The position numbers and the translations under genes are program-made. The notes under the pieces were generated by a model. That model was not told where the DNA came from. It searched no databases and saw nothing but the letters and a program-made list of their open reading frames with translations. Shown piece by piece: positions 1 to 7,903 of a stretch of DNA of 8,189 nt (position 1 is the stretch's first letter; every line of letters begins with the position of its first letter). Origin of the DNA: Desulfobacteraceae bacterium (GTDB lineage: Bacteria; Desulfobacterota; DSM-4660; Desulfatiglandales; Desulfatiglandaceae); contig JABMQV010000578.1 of NCBI GenBank assembly GCA_013203065.1, forward strand, positions 1 to 8,189. Reading direction: 5' to 3'.

Positions 1-1
1 A

Positions 2-307
2 AATTGGTATTTCCTTTATTATTATAGCTACATATTGGGGGCGCATATCTTGGGCCTCCCGGAAAAAAATGATGTCTTTTCATCCATCATGATTGCCATC
101 CGATCAGGCGATGGATCGATGGTGGTCTTGAGGGAGACCTTTGGGGCAGGGGGGATGTTTGCCTCTGCCTTTCTCCTGGGCGGATTGGTCATGGGTCTTG
201 TTGCAGCACTCCCCTCTTATCTCCTCTTTTTGTTCCTATTCAAACGCATAAGGATGTGGCGTCGGGCAAGAAGAAAACAAAGAAATCGGCGCCCTGAGGA
301 GCAATAA
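2..307 (+). CDS. DUF2062-type membrane protein, 3' part only
   Basis: The reading frame is open from the left edge of the window, so the true start lies outside it and 101 residues are visible. The first residues, rich in Tyr and followed by ILGAHILGLP, resemble the middle of DUF2062 proteins, where an Asn-Pro-Thr segment precedes a Tyr-rich stretch and a Leu-Gly-Leu-Pro turn. A long hydrophobic segment (about visible residues 51-80, FASAFLLGGL onward) is a likely transmembrane helix. The protein ends in a very basic tail with Arg/Lys runs, expected on the cytoplasmic side. DUF2062 proteins are small inner-membrane proteins of unknown biochemical role, and no catalytic residues can be named here. 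The stop codon TAA overlaps the rsmA ATG by one base, so the two are almost certainly co-transcribed and translationally coupled. A TTG at 35 could be taken as a start, but family similarity continues upstream of it. The family call rests on remembered patterns, so confidence is moderate. Confidence 0.6.
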   Translation, partial: NWYFLYYYSYILGAHILGLPEKNDVFSSIMIAIRSGDGSMVVLRETFGAGGMFASAFLLGGLVMGLVAALPSYLLFLFLFKRIRMWRRARRKQRNRRPEEQ

Positions 308-1143
308 TGCCGGGGGTAGGTTTTCGACCCAAAAAAAGGCTTGGTCAGCATTTCCTTCTCGATTCCGGAATTGCCGAGAAAATCCTCGCTCGGGCCCGAT
401 TCGAGCTCTCCGATCTGGTACTGGAAATAGGACCTGGGCGTGGCGCCTTGACATTGCCCCTTGCCCGAACGGTCGCACAAGTGGTGGCCGTTGAAAAGGA
501 TCCCTGTCTGGTAGAGTTGCTGGAAAAGAGGCTTTCAGCGTCAGGGATAAACAATGTCACCCTGGTCAATGATGATATCCTTTCAGTTGACTTCCGGAAG
601 ATAGCCCCGTCATCTTCAAAAAAAATCCACGTTCTTGGAAATCTGCCCTATAACATAACCTCTCCTGTCCTCAGCAAACTTACAGGAAATCGGCGTTTGA
701 TTGCCAGGGCCGTTCTTATGCTCCAGTTGGAAGTTGCAGCCAGGTTGACCGCCTCTCCCGGTGGAAAGACATACGGGGCCATTACCCTGCTTGTAAGGTA
801 TCACGCAAAACCAACTCCACTGTTTGAGGTGTCCAAAGGGGCCTTTTCACCGAGGCCAAAGGTTGACTCCATGGTGATAGAGCTTAACTTTGACCTGCCC
901 TACCCTTGCCGGGATGTGGATCCGGAGGATTTCAAAAGGGTGGTGAGAGGGGGCTTTGCCCATCGCCGGAAAACCCTGCTAAATTCGTTCAAAGGCTCAT
1001 TTCCTCCTTGGACCAGAGAGATCCTCGTAAATACAATGAGAGACTGTGACATTGATCCCAAAAGACGCGCCGAAACCCTTACCATGGATGAGTTTCTGTG
1101 CCTTGCCTCAGCCCTAAGAATTGACAAAGGGTCTGGTAATTGA
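307..1143 (+). CDS. rsmA: 16S rRNA (adenine1518-N6/adenine1519-N6)-dimethyltransferase RsmA (KsgA)
   Basis: RsmA uses four SAM to dimethylate two adjacent adenines in the 3' terminal helix of 16S rRNA, a late step and checkpoint in 30S subunit assembly in the cytoplasm. The 278-residue length is normal for the family. Visible motifs are the N-terminal KKRLGQHFL (residues 9-17), the SAM-binding motif I LEIGPGRGALT (39-49), the acidic end of strand 2 at VEKD (62-65), the catalytic NLPYNI (112-117), and FSPRPKVDS (180-188) at the domain boundary. A C-terminal helical domain ends in DPKRRAETLT. In the helix after NLPYNI, the usual Gln-Lys-Glu reads Gln-Leu-Glu (140-142), a mild deviation. The ATG overlaps the preceding stop, and a GAGGAG site at 296-301 is 5 nt upstream, inside the DUF2062 gene, so the start is well supported. 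A 133-nt gap separates it from panC. Confidence 0.97.
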   Translation: MPGVGFRPKKRLGQHFLLDSGIAEKILARARFELSDLVLEIGPGRGALTLPLARTVAQVVAVEKDPCLVELLEKRLSASGINNVTLVNDDILSVDFRKIAPSSSKKIHVLGNLPYNITSPVLSKLTGNRRLIARAVLMLQLEVAARLTASPGGKTYGAITLLVRYHAKPTPLFEVSKGAFSPRPKVDSMVIELNFDLPYPCRDVDPEDFKRVVRGGFAHRRKTLLNSFKGSFPPWTREILVNTMRDCDIDPKRRAETLTMDEFLCLASALRIDKGSGN

Positions 1144-1264
1144 TATCTGAGCATGATTTGTTTCCATATACGCCGTGTCGTTATCTTGTATCCGGGTCCT
1201 GTGTGCCTTTCTTTGAGGAGCCGGGGTTGAAGCAGTGGCACAACCATCTTATGGAAATTTATCC

Positions 1265-1269
1265 AAGGT
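1265..1269 (+). promoter_or_regulatory. weak ribosome binding site deciding the panC start
   Basis: AAGGT lies 7 nt before ATG 1277. The only upstream alternative in frame, GTG 1235, has GAGGAG at 1215-1220, which is 14 nt away and too far for an efficient start. This supports the shorter PanC. Confidence 0.5.
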
Positions 1270-1276
1270 CGTAGCC

Positions 1277-2149
1277 ATGGAAATCATAGAATCCCCTGAA
1301 CAAATGCGGGATAGGTCGGAAGCCTTGAGATTGGCCCGCCACACCATTTCTTTGGTCCCGACCATGGGCTATTTACACGAAGGTCATCTGGAGTTGATGA
1401 GGGTAGGAAAAAAGCATTCTAATAAGCTGATTATAAGCATATTTGTCAACCCCTCCCAGTTTGGTCCCAACGAAGACCTCGACCAGTACCCGAGAGACAC
1501 AGCAGGCGATCTGGAAAAGGCTCGAGAGGTAGGGGTCGACGTTGTCTTTTTACCTTCCGCCCAGGAGATGTATCCTGAAGGTTTTCAAACAAACGTGCAG
1601 GTGAAAGGGATCGCCCAACACCTGTGCGGTATTTCCAGACCCGGTCACTTTGAAGGTGTTACCACGGTTGTTGCCAAATTGTTCAATATCACAAAACCTC
1701 ACATGGCAGTTTTCGGACAGAAGGATTTCCAGCAATTGACGGTTATCAGCCAAATGGTCATGGACCTCAACATGGATATCCAAATCGTTGGGGTTCCCAC
1801 TGTCAGAGATCCGGATGGGCTGGCCACGAGTTCTCGTAATAAGTTTCTGAATCAGGAGGAGCGGATATCCGCGCTCTCACTCAAGAAATCACTTGATCTG
1901 GCCGTGGAGATGTTCAGGGGGGGCGAAAGGGATGCCGGGGTTATTCAGAAGGCAATTGAGTCATTGATACTGAGTCACCCGCATACTGAGATTGGTTATG
2001 TGACCCTTTGTAATCCCGTGACACTGAAAGATATTGAAACCATTACGGACGAAGCCCTCCTGGCCCTGGCAGTGCAGGTCGGAACAACAAGGCTGATAGA
2101 TAACTGCGTCCTACGTAGTGACTCAGATAAAATCATCTCGAAGAGCTGA
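1277..2149 (+). CDS. panC: pantothenate synthetase (pantoate--beta-alanine ligase)
   Basis: PanC condenses pantoate and beta-alanine with ATP cleavage through a pantoyl-adenylate, the last step of pantothenate synthesis leading to coenzyme A. It belongs to the nucleotidyltransferase (HIGH/KMSKS-like) superfamily. Taking ATG 1277 as the start gives 290 residues, near the usual 280-290. Motifs in order: PTMGYLHEGH (28-37, with the HxGH signature His34/His37), IFVNPSQFGPNEDL (55-68), GHFEGVTTVV (123-132), FGQKDFQQL (146-154), and DGLATSSRN (180-188), the KMSKS equivalent. An in-frame GTG at 1235 would add 14 residues without family similarity. ATG 1277 has AAGGT 7 nt upstream, and MEIIESPEQM looks like normal PanC N-termini, so I prefer 1277. 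It is followed after only 28 nt by metK and probably shares its transcript. No other pan genes are in the window. Confidence 0.96.
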   Translation: MEIIESPEQMRDRSEALRLARHTISLVPTMGYLHEGHLELMRVGKKHSNKLIISIFVNPSQFGPNEDLDQYPRDTAGDLEKAREVGVDVVFLPSAQEMYPEGFQTNVQVKGIAQHLCGISRPGHFEGVTTVVAKLFNITKPHMAVFGQKDFQQLTVISQMVMDLNMDIQIVGVPTVRDPDGLATSSRNKFLNQEERISALSLKKSLDLAVEMFRGGERDAGVIQKAIESLILSHPHTEIGYVTLCNPVTLKDIETITDEALLALAVQVGTTRLIDNCVLRSDSDKIISKS

Positions 2150-2164
2150 ATTTTTTTTAAAATG

Positions 2165-2171
2165 AAAGGAG
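2165..2171 (+). promoter_or_regulatory. strong ribosome binding site of metK
   Basis: AAAGGAG stands 6 nt before ATG 2178 in the 28-nt gap after panC. It is a near-ideal Shine-Dalgarno sequence, consistent with high expression of SAM synthetase. No riboswitch-sized leader fits between panC and metK. Confidence 0.75.
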
Positions 2172-2177
2172 AACTTT

Positions 2178-3344
2178 ATGAAATCGTCAAATTTCCTCTT
2201 TACCTCCGAATCGGTTACCGAGGGACACCCTGACAAGGTAGCTGACCAGATATCTGACAACATTCTGGATCATATGCTTGAACAAGACCCGAAGTCCCGC
2301 GTGGCTTGTGAAACCATGGTAACCACTGGCATGGCCATCATCGCGGGCGAAATTACCACAAAGGCCTATGTGGACCTGCCGGAGGTCGTAAGGGAAACCA
2401 TCAAAGACATCGGTTACCACAATTCATCTATGGGTTTCGACTGGGAGACTTGTGCCGTCATCTCCACCATAGACAAGCAATCAGCAGATATTTCCGTGGG
2501 TGTAAATGAAGGCACCGGCCTTTTCAGGGAGCAGGGTGCCGGTGATCAGGGCCTGATGTTTGGATATGCGTGTAAAGATACATCAACGTTGATGCCCATG
2601 CCCGTGTACCTTGCCCATGGCCTTACAAAAAGGTTGGCCCACGTCAGAAAATCAGGCCAATCCCCGTGGCTGAGGCCAGACGGCAAGTCCCAGGTAACTG
2701 TTGAATATGTGGATGGAAAGCCATCCAGGATTCACACGGTGGTTATTGCCGCGCAGCACGACGCGGAAGTGGATTACGACACACTTCGGGAATCAATCAT
2801 TGAGAAGGTGATCGCAGAGGTGGTCCCAAAAGAGATGTTGGACAAGGATACACAGTATTTTATCAACACCACGGGCCGCTTTGTAACCGGGGGACCGTTA
2901 GGGGATTGCGGCCTCACTGGCCGGAAGATCATTATGGACACGTACGGGGGCTTCGGCTACCACGGAGGCGGGGCATTTTCCGGAAAAGATCCTTCCAAGG
3001 TCGACAGGAGCGCCTCCTACATGTGCCGCTATATTGTCAAGAATATTGTGGCTGCAGGGCTCGCTGAAAAATGTGAAATACAGGTCGCCTACACCATTGG
3101 CCGGGCTGAACCCGTCTCTGTTCTGGTGGGGGCTTACGGTACCGGTGTTGTTTCCAGCGTGGAATTGACGGAAATCGTAAAGAATCACTTTGACCTCCGA
3201 CCAGCCGCCATCATCGAAAGGCTGGACCTCTTGAGACCCATTTACAGGAAAACCTGCAATTATGGGCACTTTGGTCGAGAACTCCCTGAATTCGCCTGGG
3301 AAAAGACCGATATGATAGAAACGCTCAAGAGCGCAGTAAAATAG
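2178..3344 (+). CDS. metK: S-adenosylmethionine synthetase (methionine adenosyltransferase)
   Basis: MetK makes S-adenosylmethionine from methionine and ATP, releasing pyrophosphate and phosphate; the enzyme is a cytoplasmic homotetramer. The 388 residues match the bacterial family (about 380-400). Clear signatures are [12 protein letters not shown] (9-20, His17 being the conserved ATP-site histidine), the flexible-loop and core motif [12 protein letters not shown] (120-131), and [16 protein letters not shown] (263-278), the glycine-rich signature 2 with the phosphate-binding Lys and metal-binding Asp. The C-terminal YGHFGREL (362-369) is also typical. Nothing is truncated. It sits between panC (28 nt upstream) and ahcY (59 nt downstream), which places synthesis of the methyl donor next to removal of the demethylated by-product. 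Confidence 0.98.
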   Translation: MKSSNFLFTSESVTEGHPDKVADQISDNILDHMLEQDPKSRVACETMVTTGMAIIAGEITTKAYVDLPEVVRETIKDIGYHNSSMGFDWETCAVISTIDKQSADISVGVNEGTGLFREQGAGDQGLMFGYACKDTSTLMPMPVYLAHGLTKRLAHVRKSGQSPWLRPDGKSQVTVEYVDGKPSRIHTVVIAAQHDAEVDYDTLRESIIEKVIAEVVPKEMLDKDTQYFINTTGRFVTGGPLGDCGLTGRKIIMDTYGGFGYHGGGAFSGKDPSKVDRSASYMCRYIVKNIVAAGLAEKCEIQVAYTIGRAEPVSVLVGAYGTGVVSSVELTEIVKNHFDLRPAAIIERLDLLRPIYRKTCNYGHFGRELPEFAWEKTDMIETLKSAVK

Positions 3345-3390
3345 ACGACGCGGCCGGGGACAAAGGCAATAGCGGATTTGTTTGGACATG

Positions 3391-4729
<1,339 letters not shown>

Positions 4730-4796
4730 GCAGGCTGTTCCCGCTTGCCGTTGATTGCTGTTGTCATAAATTTTGACTATCATGACCTCGGCTTGC

Positions 4797-4801
4797 AAAG
4801 G
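4797..4801 (+). promoter_or_regulatory. ribosome binding site for the cNMP/FHA gene
   Basis: AAAGG lies 7 nt before ATG 4809. A second site, AGAGGG at 4825-4830, lies 8 nt before in-frame ATG 4839, so both starts remain possible. TTG 4773 and ATG 4782, further upstream, lack good sites. Confidence 0.4.
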
Positions 4802-4808
4802 TCTCAAC

Positions 4809-5663
4809 ATGAGAATCAGGGAGAAGAGGGTCTACCCCATGAAACAAAAACATTACAATGCCGGAGATATCATTCTCAAGGAAGGCGATCCAAGTGATTT
4901 CGCTTATAAGATAGTGTCTGGCGAGGTTGAGGTCTTTACGGATTTTGAAGGACGAACGGTTATCCTTGGGGTGATGAAAGCGGGGGAATTCCTGGGGGAA
5001 ATGGGGATTGTGGACGGCCAGCCACGCAGCGCCTCGGCCCGTGCGAGAAAAAAAGCCACCCTGATGATTTTTGAAAGAAAGGAATTCTTACGTCTAATTT
5101 GCAAGGATAGCTCATCGGCCTACCGTATGATCACCCGTCTCTGTGAGCAGCTACGTTCCATCAGCAGAAGACTCGCCGGGTCAACCGGCACAATGAAACC
5201 CGGTGATACGGCTGGGGGCGAGGCTTCAGTTAGAGAACCTCAGGCCACCTCGGCGCATGTAAGCTCAAAAAGCGACTCCACAAATTTCCGATTCACAGTT
5301 TCAACCCCATCGCCGCAGGTTAGCCCACACATGCCAAAGGAGGGAATAACCGTCACAAAACTACCTTTCTCAGTCGGACGTTTACCACCCAGGAAAGGGC
5401 CGGAGCTCTTTATGCCCATCGACCTGAGACTTCCGGATTCCCGGCCATTTCGATTGTCTCGACAACACTTCGCTTTATACCAGGGACAAGACGGGTGTGG
5501 TGTCCTGGATCTGGGAAGCACGTTAGGAACGGAGATAAACGGAGAATTCCTGGGGCGAGATTTCGGCAAAGATTTTGAATATCTAAAGCCGGGCAAGAAT
5601 AGGATTGTTGCCGGCGGTGTCGACTCCCCGTTCGCCTTTACGGTCCTCATGGAGCCGGTATAG
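4809..5663 (+). CDS. cyclic nucleotide-binding domain / FHA domain fusion protein
   Basis: This looks like a signalling adaptor of 284 residues. An N-terminal cyclic-nucleotide-binding fold (about 12-120) begins HYNAGDIILKEGDPSD. It contains the phosphate-binding cassette FLGEMGIVDGQPRSASA (61-77) with Glu64 and Arg73, nine residues apart as in protein kinase A regulatory domains, so ligand binding looks intact. A Ser/Thr/Pro-rich linker (about 123-178) follows. A C-terminal FHA domain, normally a phosphothreonine reader, occupies about 179-283: Gly190-Arg191, SRQH (217-220), DLGSTLG (234-240) and NG (244-245). No helix-turn-helix, kinase, cyclase or membrane segment is visible, so this is not a CRP-type regulator. 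The gene lies 79 nt after ahcY and could share that transcript or have its own promoter. Start 4839 would remove 10 residues and is also acceptable. The domain calls are firm; the ligand, the phosphopartner and the process are unknown. Confidence 0.88.
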   Translation: MRIREKRVYPMKQKHYNAGDIILKEGDPSDFAYKIVSGEVEVFTDFEGRTVILGVMKAGEFLGEMGIVDGQPRSASARARKKATLMIFERKEFLRLICKDSSSAYRMITRLCEQLRSISRRLAGSTGTMKPGDTAGGEASVREPQATSAHVSSKSDSTNFRFTVSTPSPQVSPHMPKEGITVTKLPFSVGRLPPRKGPELFMPIDLRLPDSRPFRLSRQHFALYQGQDGCGVLDLGSTLGTEINGEFLGRDFGKDFEYLKPGKNRIVAGGVDSPFAFTVLMEPV

Positions 5664-5750
5664 ATCACTCAAATGTGCGCTGCACGATCTTCTATGTCTC
5701 ATTGTTGGACAGGCTCGGCAACCACCTTTTCCCGCAGTTTTTACAGGCCC

Positions 5751-6524
5751 TTAGTGAATGGTCCAGCCCCCATCCACCATCATGACGTGCCCAACGAGCA
5801 TATCGGACATGGAACTGCACAGAAACAGCGTTGCTCCTACTAAATCTTCAGGCTGAGCCCAGCGACGAATAGGAAGCATTTCTCCCAACACCCACTCCTT
5901 ATAGCCGGGTCGCTCCAACAATTTACGGCGGGTGGGTGTTTCAGTGACGCAAGGTGCCACGGCATTGACATTAATCCCCTTGGAGGCCCATTCGTAAGCC
6001 AGGGCACGGGTCAGGTGATGAACGCCCGCCTTTGCCGCTGCATAGACCGACCGGCCCATAAACGTGACCTGACCAAAGGTGGACCCAATATTGATAATTT
6101 TCCCACGACCCTGAGGGATCATAATTCGGGCCACGGCCTGGGAGGCAAAGAACAGCGCTTTCAAACTCGTATCCAGGGTCTGGTCCCATTCCTCTTCTGT
6201 AACCTCCAACGCTTCTACGGTATCGGTCCATGCCGCGTTGTTGACCAGGATGTCGATTTTCCCAAAGGTCTCATTCACCTGACGAACCATTGCGCGAATC
6301 TGAGACACATCTGTGAGATCCTTGGGGATCACCAGGGCTTTACGATCCAGCGCCTCAATCTCTGAAGCCACTTCCTCCAGCGCTGACTGGTTTCGACTGA
6401 CCACGGCCACATGGGCCCCTGCCTCCCCCAGCGCAACGGCCAGAGTTCGCCCAATACCTTGGGATGCCCCGGTGACGATGGCAACCTGGTCTTTCAGACC
6501 AAAACTGCTCCAATTACGGCTCAT
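5751..6524 (-). CDS. short-chain dehydrogenase/reductase (SDR, FabG-like classical type)
   Basis: A 257-residue NAD(P)(H)-dependent oxidoreductase with a single Rossmann domain. Cofactor motif TGASQGIG is at 18-25, NNAA at 95-98, catalytic Ser148 in NIGSTFG, and Tyr161/Lys165 in YAAAKAG. The terminal VDGGWTIH segment is typical of the FabG/gluconate-5-dehydrogenase-like branch. Two substitutions stand out: the tetrad Asn expected in 'LDxNLK' is Ser120 (LDTSLK), and the usual Pro-Gly after 'NAVA' is Pro-Cys (191-192). The beta-2 end reads VVSRNQ, with Ser43-Arg44 suggesting NADP preference, though this is only a guess. The substrate cannot be read from sequence. A GGAGGA site (6535-6540) lies 10 nt before the ATG. 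It follows the M24 gene on the same strand after 97 nt, so a shared pathway is plausible but unproven. The gene ends 87 nt from the end of the convergent rightward block. Confidence 0.93.
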   Translation of the reverse strand: MSRNWSSFGLKDQVAIVTGASQGIGRTLAVALGEAGAHVAVVSRNQSALEEVASEIEALDRKALVIPKDLTDVSQIRAMVRQVNETFGKIDILVNNAAWTDTVEALEVTEEEWDQTLDTSLKALFFASQAVARIMIPQGRGKIINIGSTFGQVTFMGRSVYAAAKAGVHHLTRALAYEWASKGINVNAVAPCVTETPTRRKLLERPGYKEWVLGEMLPIRRWAQPEDLVGATLFLCSSMSDMLVGHVMMVDGGWTIH

Positions 6525-6577
6525 CAGTGAGTTATCCTCCGGCAGATAAATAGGGTGATAGTTTTCTCACACGCCTC

Positions 6578-6611
6578 CTCCCCACCCACGGCGAGAAGCT
6601 TGGGCGGGGAG
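6578..6611 (-). other. intercistronic RNA hairpin between the M24 and SDR genes
   Basis: Arms 6578-6588 and 6601-6611 form an 11-bp stem around a 12-nt loop. In the minus-strand transcript the stem is complete, with ten Watson-Crick pairs and one G-U wobble; in plus-strand RNA the same position is an A-C mismatch. It starts 10 nt after the M24 stop and ends 53 nt before the SDR start, clear of its ribosome binding site. No U-run follows it, so a standard intrinsic terminator is unlikely. An mRNA-stabilising or processing element, or a folded remnant, are alternatives. Confidence 0.5.
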
Positions 6612-6621
6612 TGGAAAAAGG

Positions 6622-7890
6622 CTATTGCATCGCCTCTTCCATGTGCTCCATCAAGGTAAAGACCACGGGGCCATCGGCCGTAACGAGGATGTTTTCCTCC
6701 AACCGGCAGGTCTGGGACAAGAGTGGGTGTCCGGCAAAAGTCTCTACCGAAAAATACATGTTCTCTTTCAGCTCGGCCGGGTAATCCAGCGAGTACGCCC
6801 GCGAAACCCACATGCCCTCATAGAGCGTGATACCGATGCTGTGGGCAAACTGCTGCAGGGTGACGGTCCCGTACTTGTCATCATCGTATTCGGGGAAAGC
6901 GGCCGCCACATCGGCCGTGGTGTTCCCGGGCCGCATCTGCTCGATGCCAGCATACATGGAATCGTAGACCTCTCTGTAGAGGTCGATCTCCTGTTGTGTC
7001 ATCTTGCCGGCGCATTTGAAGCAGCGGACAAAATCAACATAGTATCCGGATGGCCCCACTGCATTGATGTCCACAATAACCAGATCGCCCTGGCGGATCA
7101 TCTTGTCCGTGGCCCAACGGCGGTACGGGCTGGTATTGCCGCCGGAGGCAACAATAATGTCATAGATGATCTCGAAACCCTGGCTCAACATAAACTCGTG
7201 TACATTGGCCTCGATCTCCCGCTCCCGAACCCCCGGTTTCAGCCATTCGTATTTTATCTTCCACATGGCGGCATCACCAACAGAAGATGCCTGTTTCAAC
7301 AACTCGATTTCATCTCGGGTCTTGACAACCCGTGCCGCCGACATGGCCGGCCAGCCGTTTACGATATTGATCTCCCGCTCTTGAAAGGCGCTCAGAGACG
7401 GCATGTCCAGGTTATCGATACCGATACGTTCGCTCCGGACGCCGGCCTCCTCAAGGATCCCGACGACACTGTCGGCCATCTTGCCTGCCATGTGAGGCAC
7501 GGCCCCCTCTGCCCACTGCCAGGTCATGGCCGGGTGGATCCTATCTTCCATCCACGGCATGTCCATCTTGGCGCACTCCAAGTCAGACCCGGCCGTTTCA
7601 AAAAGCACCGGCTCGCCCCCGTTTGGCAGCACGACATACCGGATGTTGATGTTGTATTTCCAGTTGCCCTGGTAGGAACCGGTAACATAGCGAATGTTTG
7701 CACCCGCAAAAAGAACCAGTGCGCCCAGATCATGGGCATCCATCTGCTCACGGGCGCGCTGGAGGCGCTCCTTTCGCAGCCGCTCAAAATCCACCCGGTA
7801 TTGCCAGTCAGCGCCTGTCTGGCTGTAAAGACGCCGCGGGTCCCATTCATGCGGCTTCCCGATAAAGCTTGTGTCCAGTTTGTATCCCAT
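6622..7890 (-). CDS. M24 (aminopeptidase P/prolidase superfamily) metallohydrolase-like protein, DddP-like spacing
   Basis: The 422 residues show the two-part M24 plan: an N-terminal creatinase-like domain (about 36-185, with GANIRYVTGS at 63-72) and a C-terminal pita-bread domain (about 190-415). The five metal ligands appear intact: Asp274, Asp286, His350, Glu383 (SVETFAG) and Glu398 (RLEEN). The histidines of prolidase-type peptidases seem replaced: Tyr256 in SPYRRW, Gln346, and Tyr357 seven residues after His350. The Asp-Asp spacing of 12 and the DINAVGPSGYYVD pattern resemble the DMSP lyase DddP, but the position of its catalytic Asp (six after the metal His) is Leu356 here. No signal peptide or membrane segment is visible, so it is probably cytoplasmic. 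It is first in a two-gene unit with the SDR. The family is secure. Peptidase, lyase or another activity cannot be decided, and residue equivalences are aligned by eye. Confidence 0.88.
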   Translation of the reverse strand: MGYKLDTSFIGKPHEWDPRRLYSQTGADWQYRVDFERLRKERLQRAREQMDAHDLGALVLFAGANIRYVTGSYQGNWKYNINIRYVVLPNGGEPVLFETAGSDLECAKMDMPWMEDRIHPAMTWQWAEGAVPHMAGKMADSVVGILEEAGVRSERIGIDNLDMPSLSAFQEREINIVNGWPAMSAARVVKTRDEIELLKQASSVGDAAMWKIKYEWLKPGVREREIEANVHEFMLSQGFEIIYDIIVASGGNTSPYRRWATDKMIRQGDLVIVDINAVGPSGYYVDFVRCFKCAGKMTQQEIDLYREVYDSMYAGIEQMRPGNTTADVAAAFPEYDDDKYGTVTLQQFAHSIGITLYEGMWVSRAYSLDYPAELKENMYFSVETFAGHPLLSQTCRLEENILVTADGPVVFTLMEHMEEAMQ

Positions 7891-7895
7891 TTCTG

Positions 7896-7903
7896 ACCTC
7901 CTT
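7896..7903 (-). promoter_or_regulatory. perfect Shine-Dalgarno site of the M24 gene
   Basis: On the minus strand AAGGAGGT stands 5 nt before ATG 7890. This is full complementarity to the 16S rRNA tail and fixes the start codon. Confidence 0.85.

Noticed and set aside
1153..1230. A 25-codon ORF in the rsmA-panC gap
   Set aside because: It has no ribosome binding site and no recognisable sequence; the gap otherwise shows no clear regulatory structure.
2131..2158. A run of eight T just after the panC stop, suggesting a terminator
   Set aside because: The sequence before it forms only a 3-bp stem (CTC-GAA-GAG) plus a bulged outer pairing, too weak for an intrinsic terminator, and the metK ribosome binding site follows directly.
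4745..4772. Possible sigma-70 promoter before the cNMP/FHA gene (TTGCCG, 16 nt, TAAATT)
   Set aside because: Each box matches only four of six consensus bases, which is expected by chance in an AT-rich spacer. It remains unproven.
5677..5687. Small hairpin GTGC-GCT-GCAC in the convergent gap after the cNMP/FHA gene
   Set aside because: The stem has only four pairs and no T-run follows on either strand, so a terminator cannot be supported. The 87-nt gap holds nothing else clear.
6622..7890. Naming the M24 protein DddP (DMSP lyase)
   Set aside because: The metal-ligand spacing is similar, but the position of the DddP catalytic Asp appears to be Leu356, so lyase function is not supported by sequence alone.
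6625..7896. A 423-codon open frame on the plus strand exactly opposite the M24 gene
   Set aside because: Its translation is rich in His, Pro, Arg and Asp with no family pattern, it lacks a ribosome binding site, and it is fully covered by the well-supported M24 gene. It is a codon-usage shadow.
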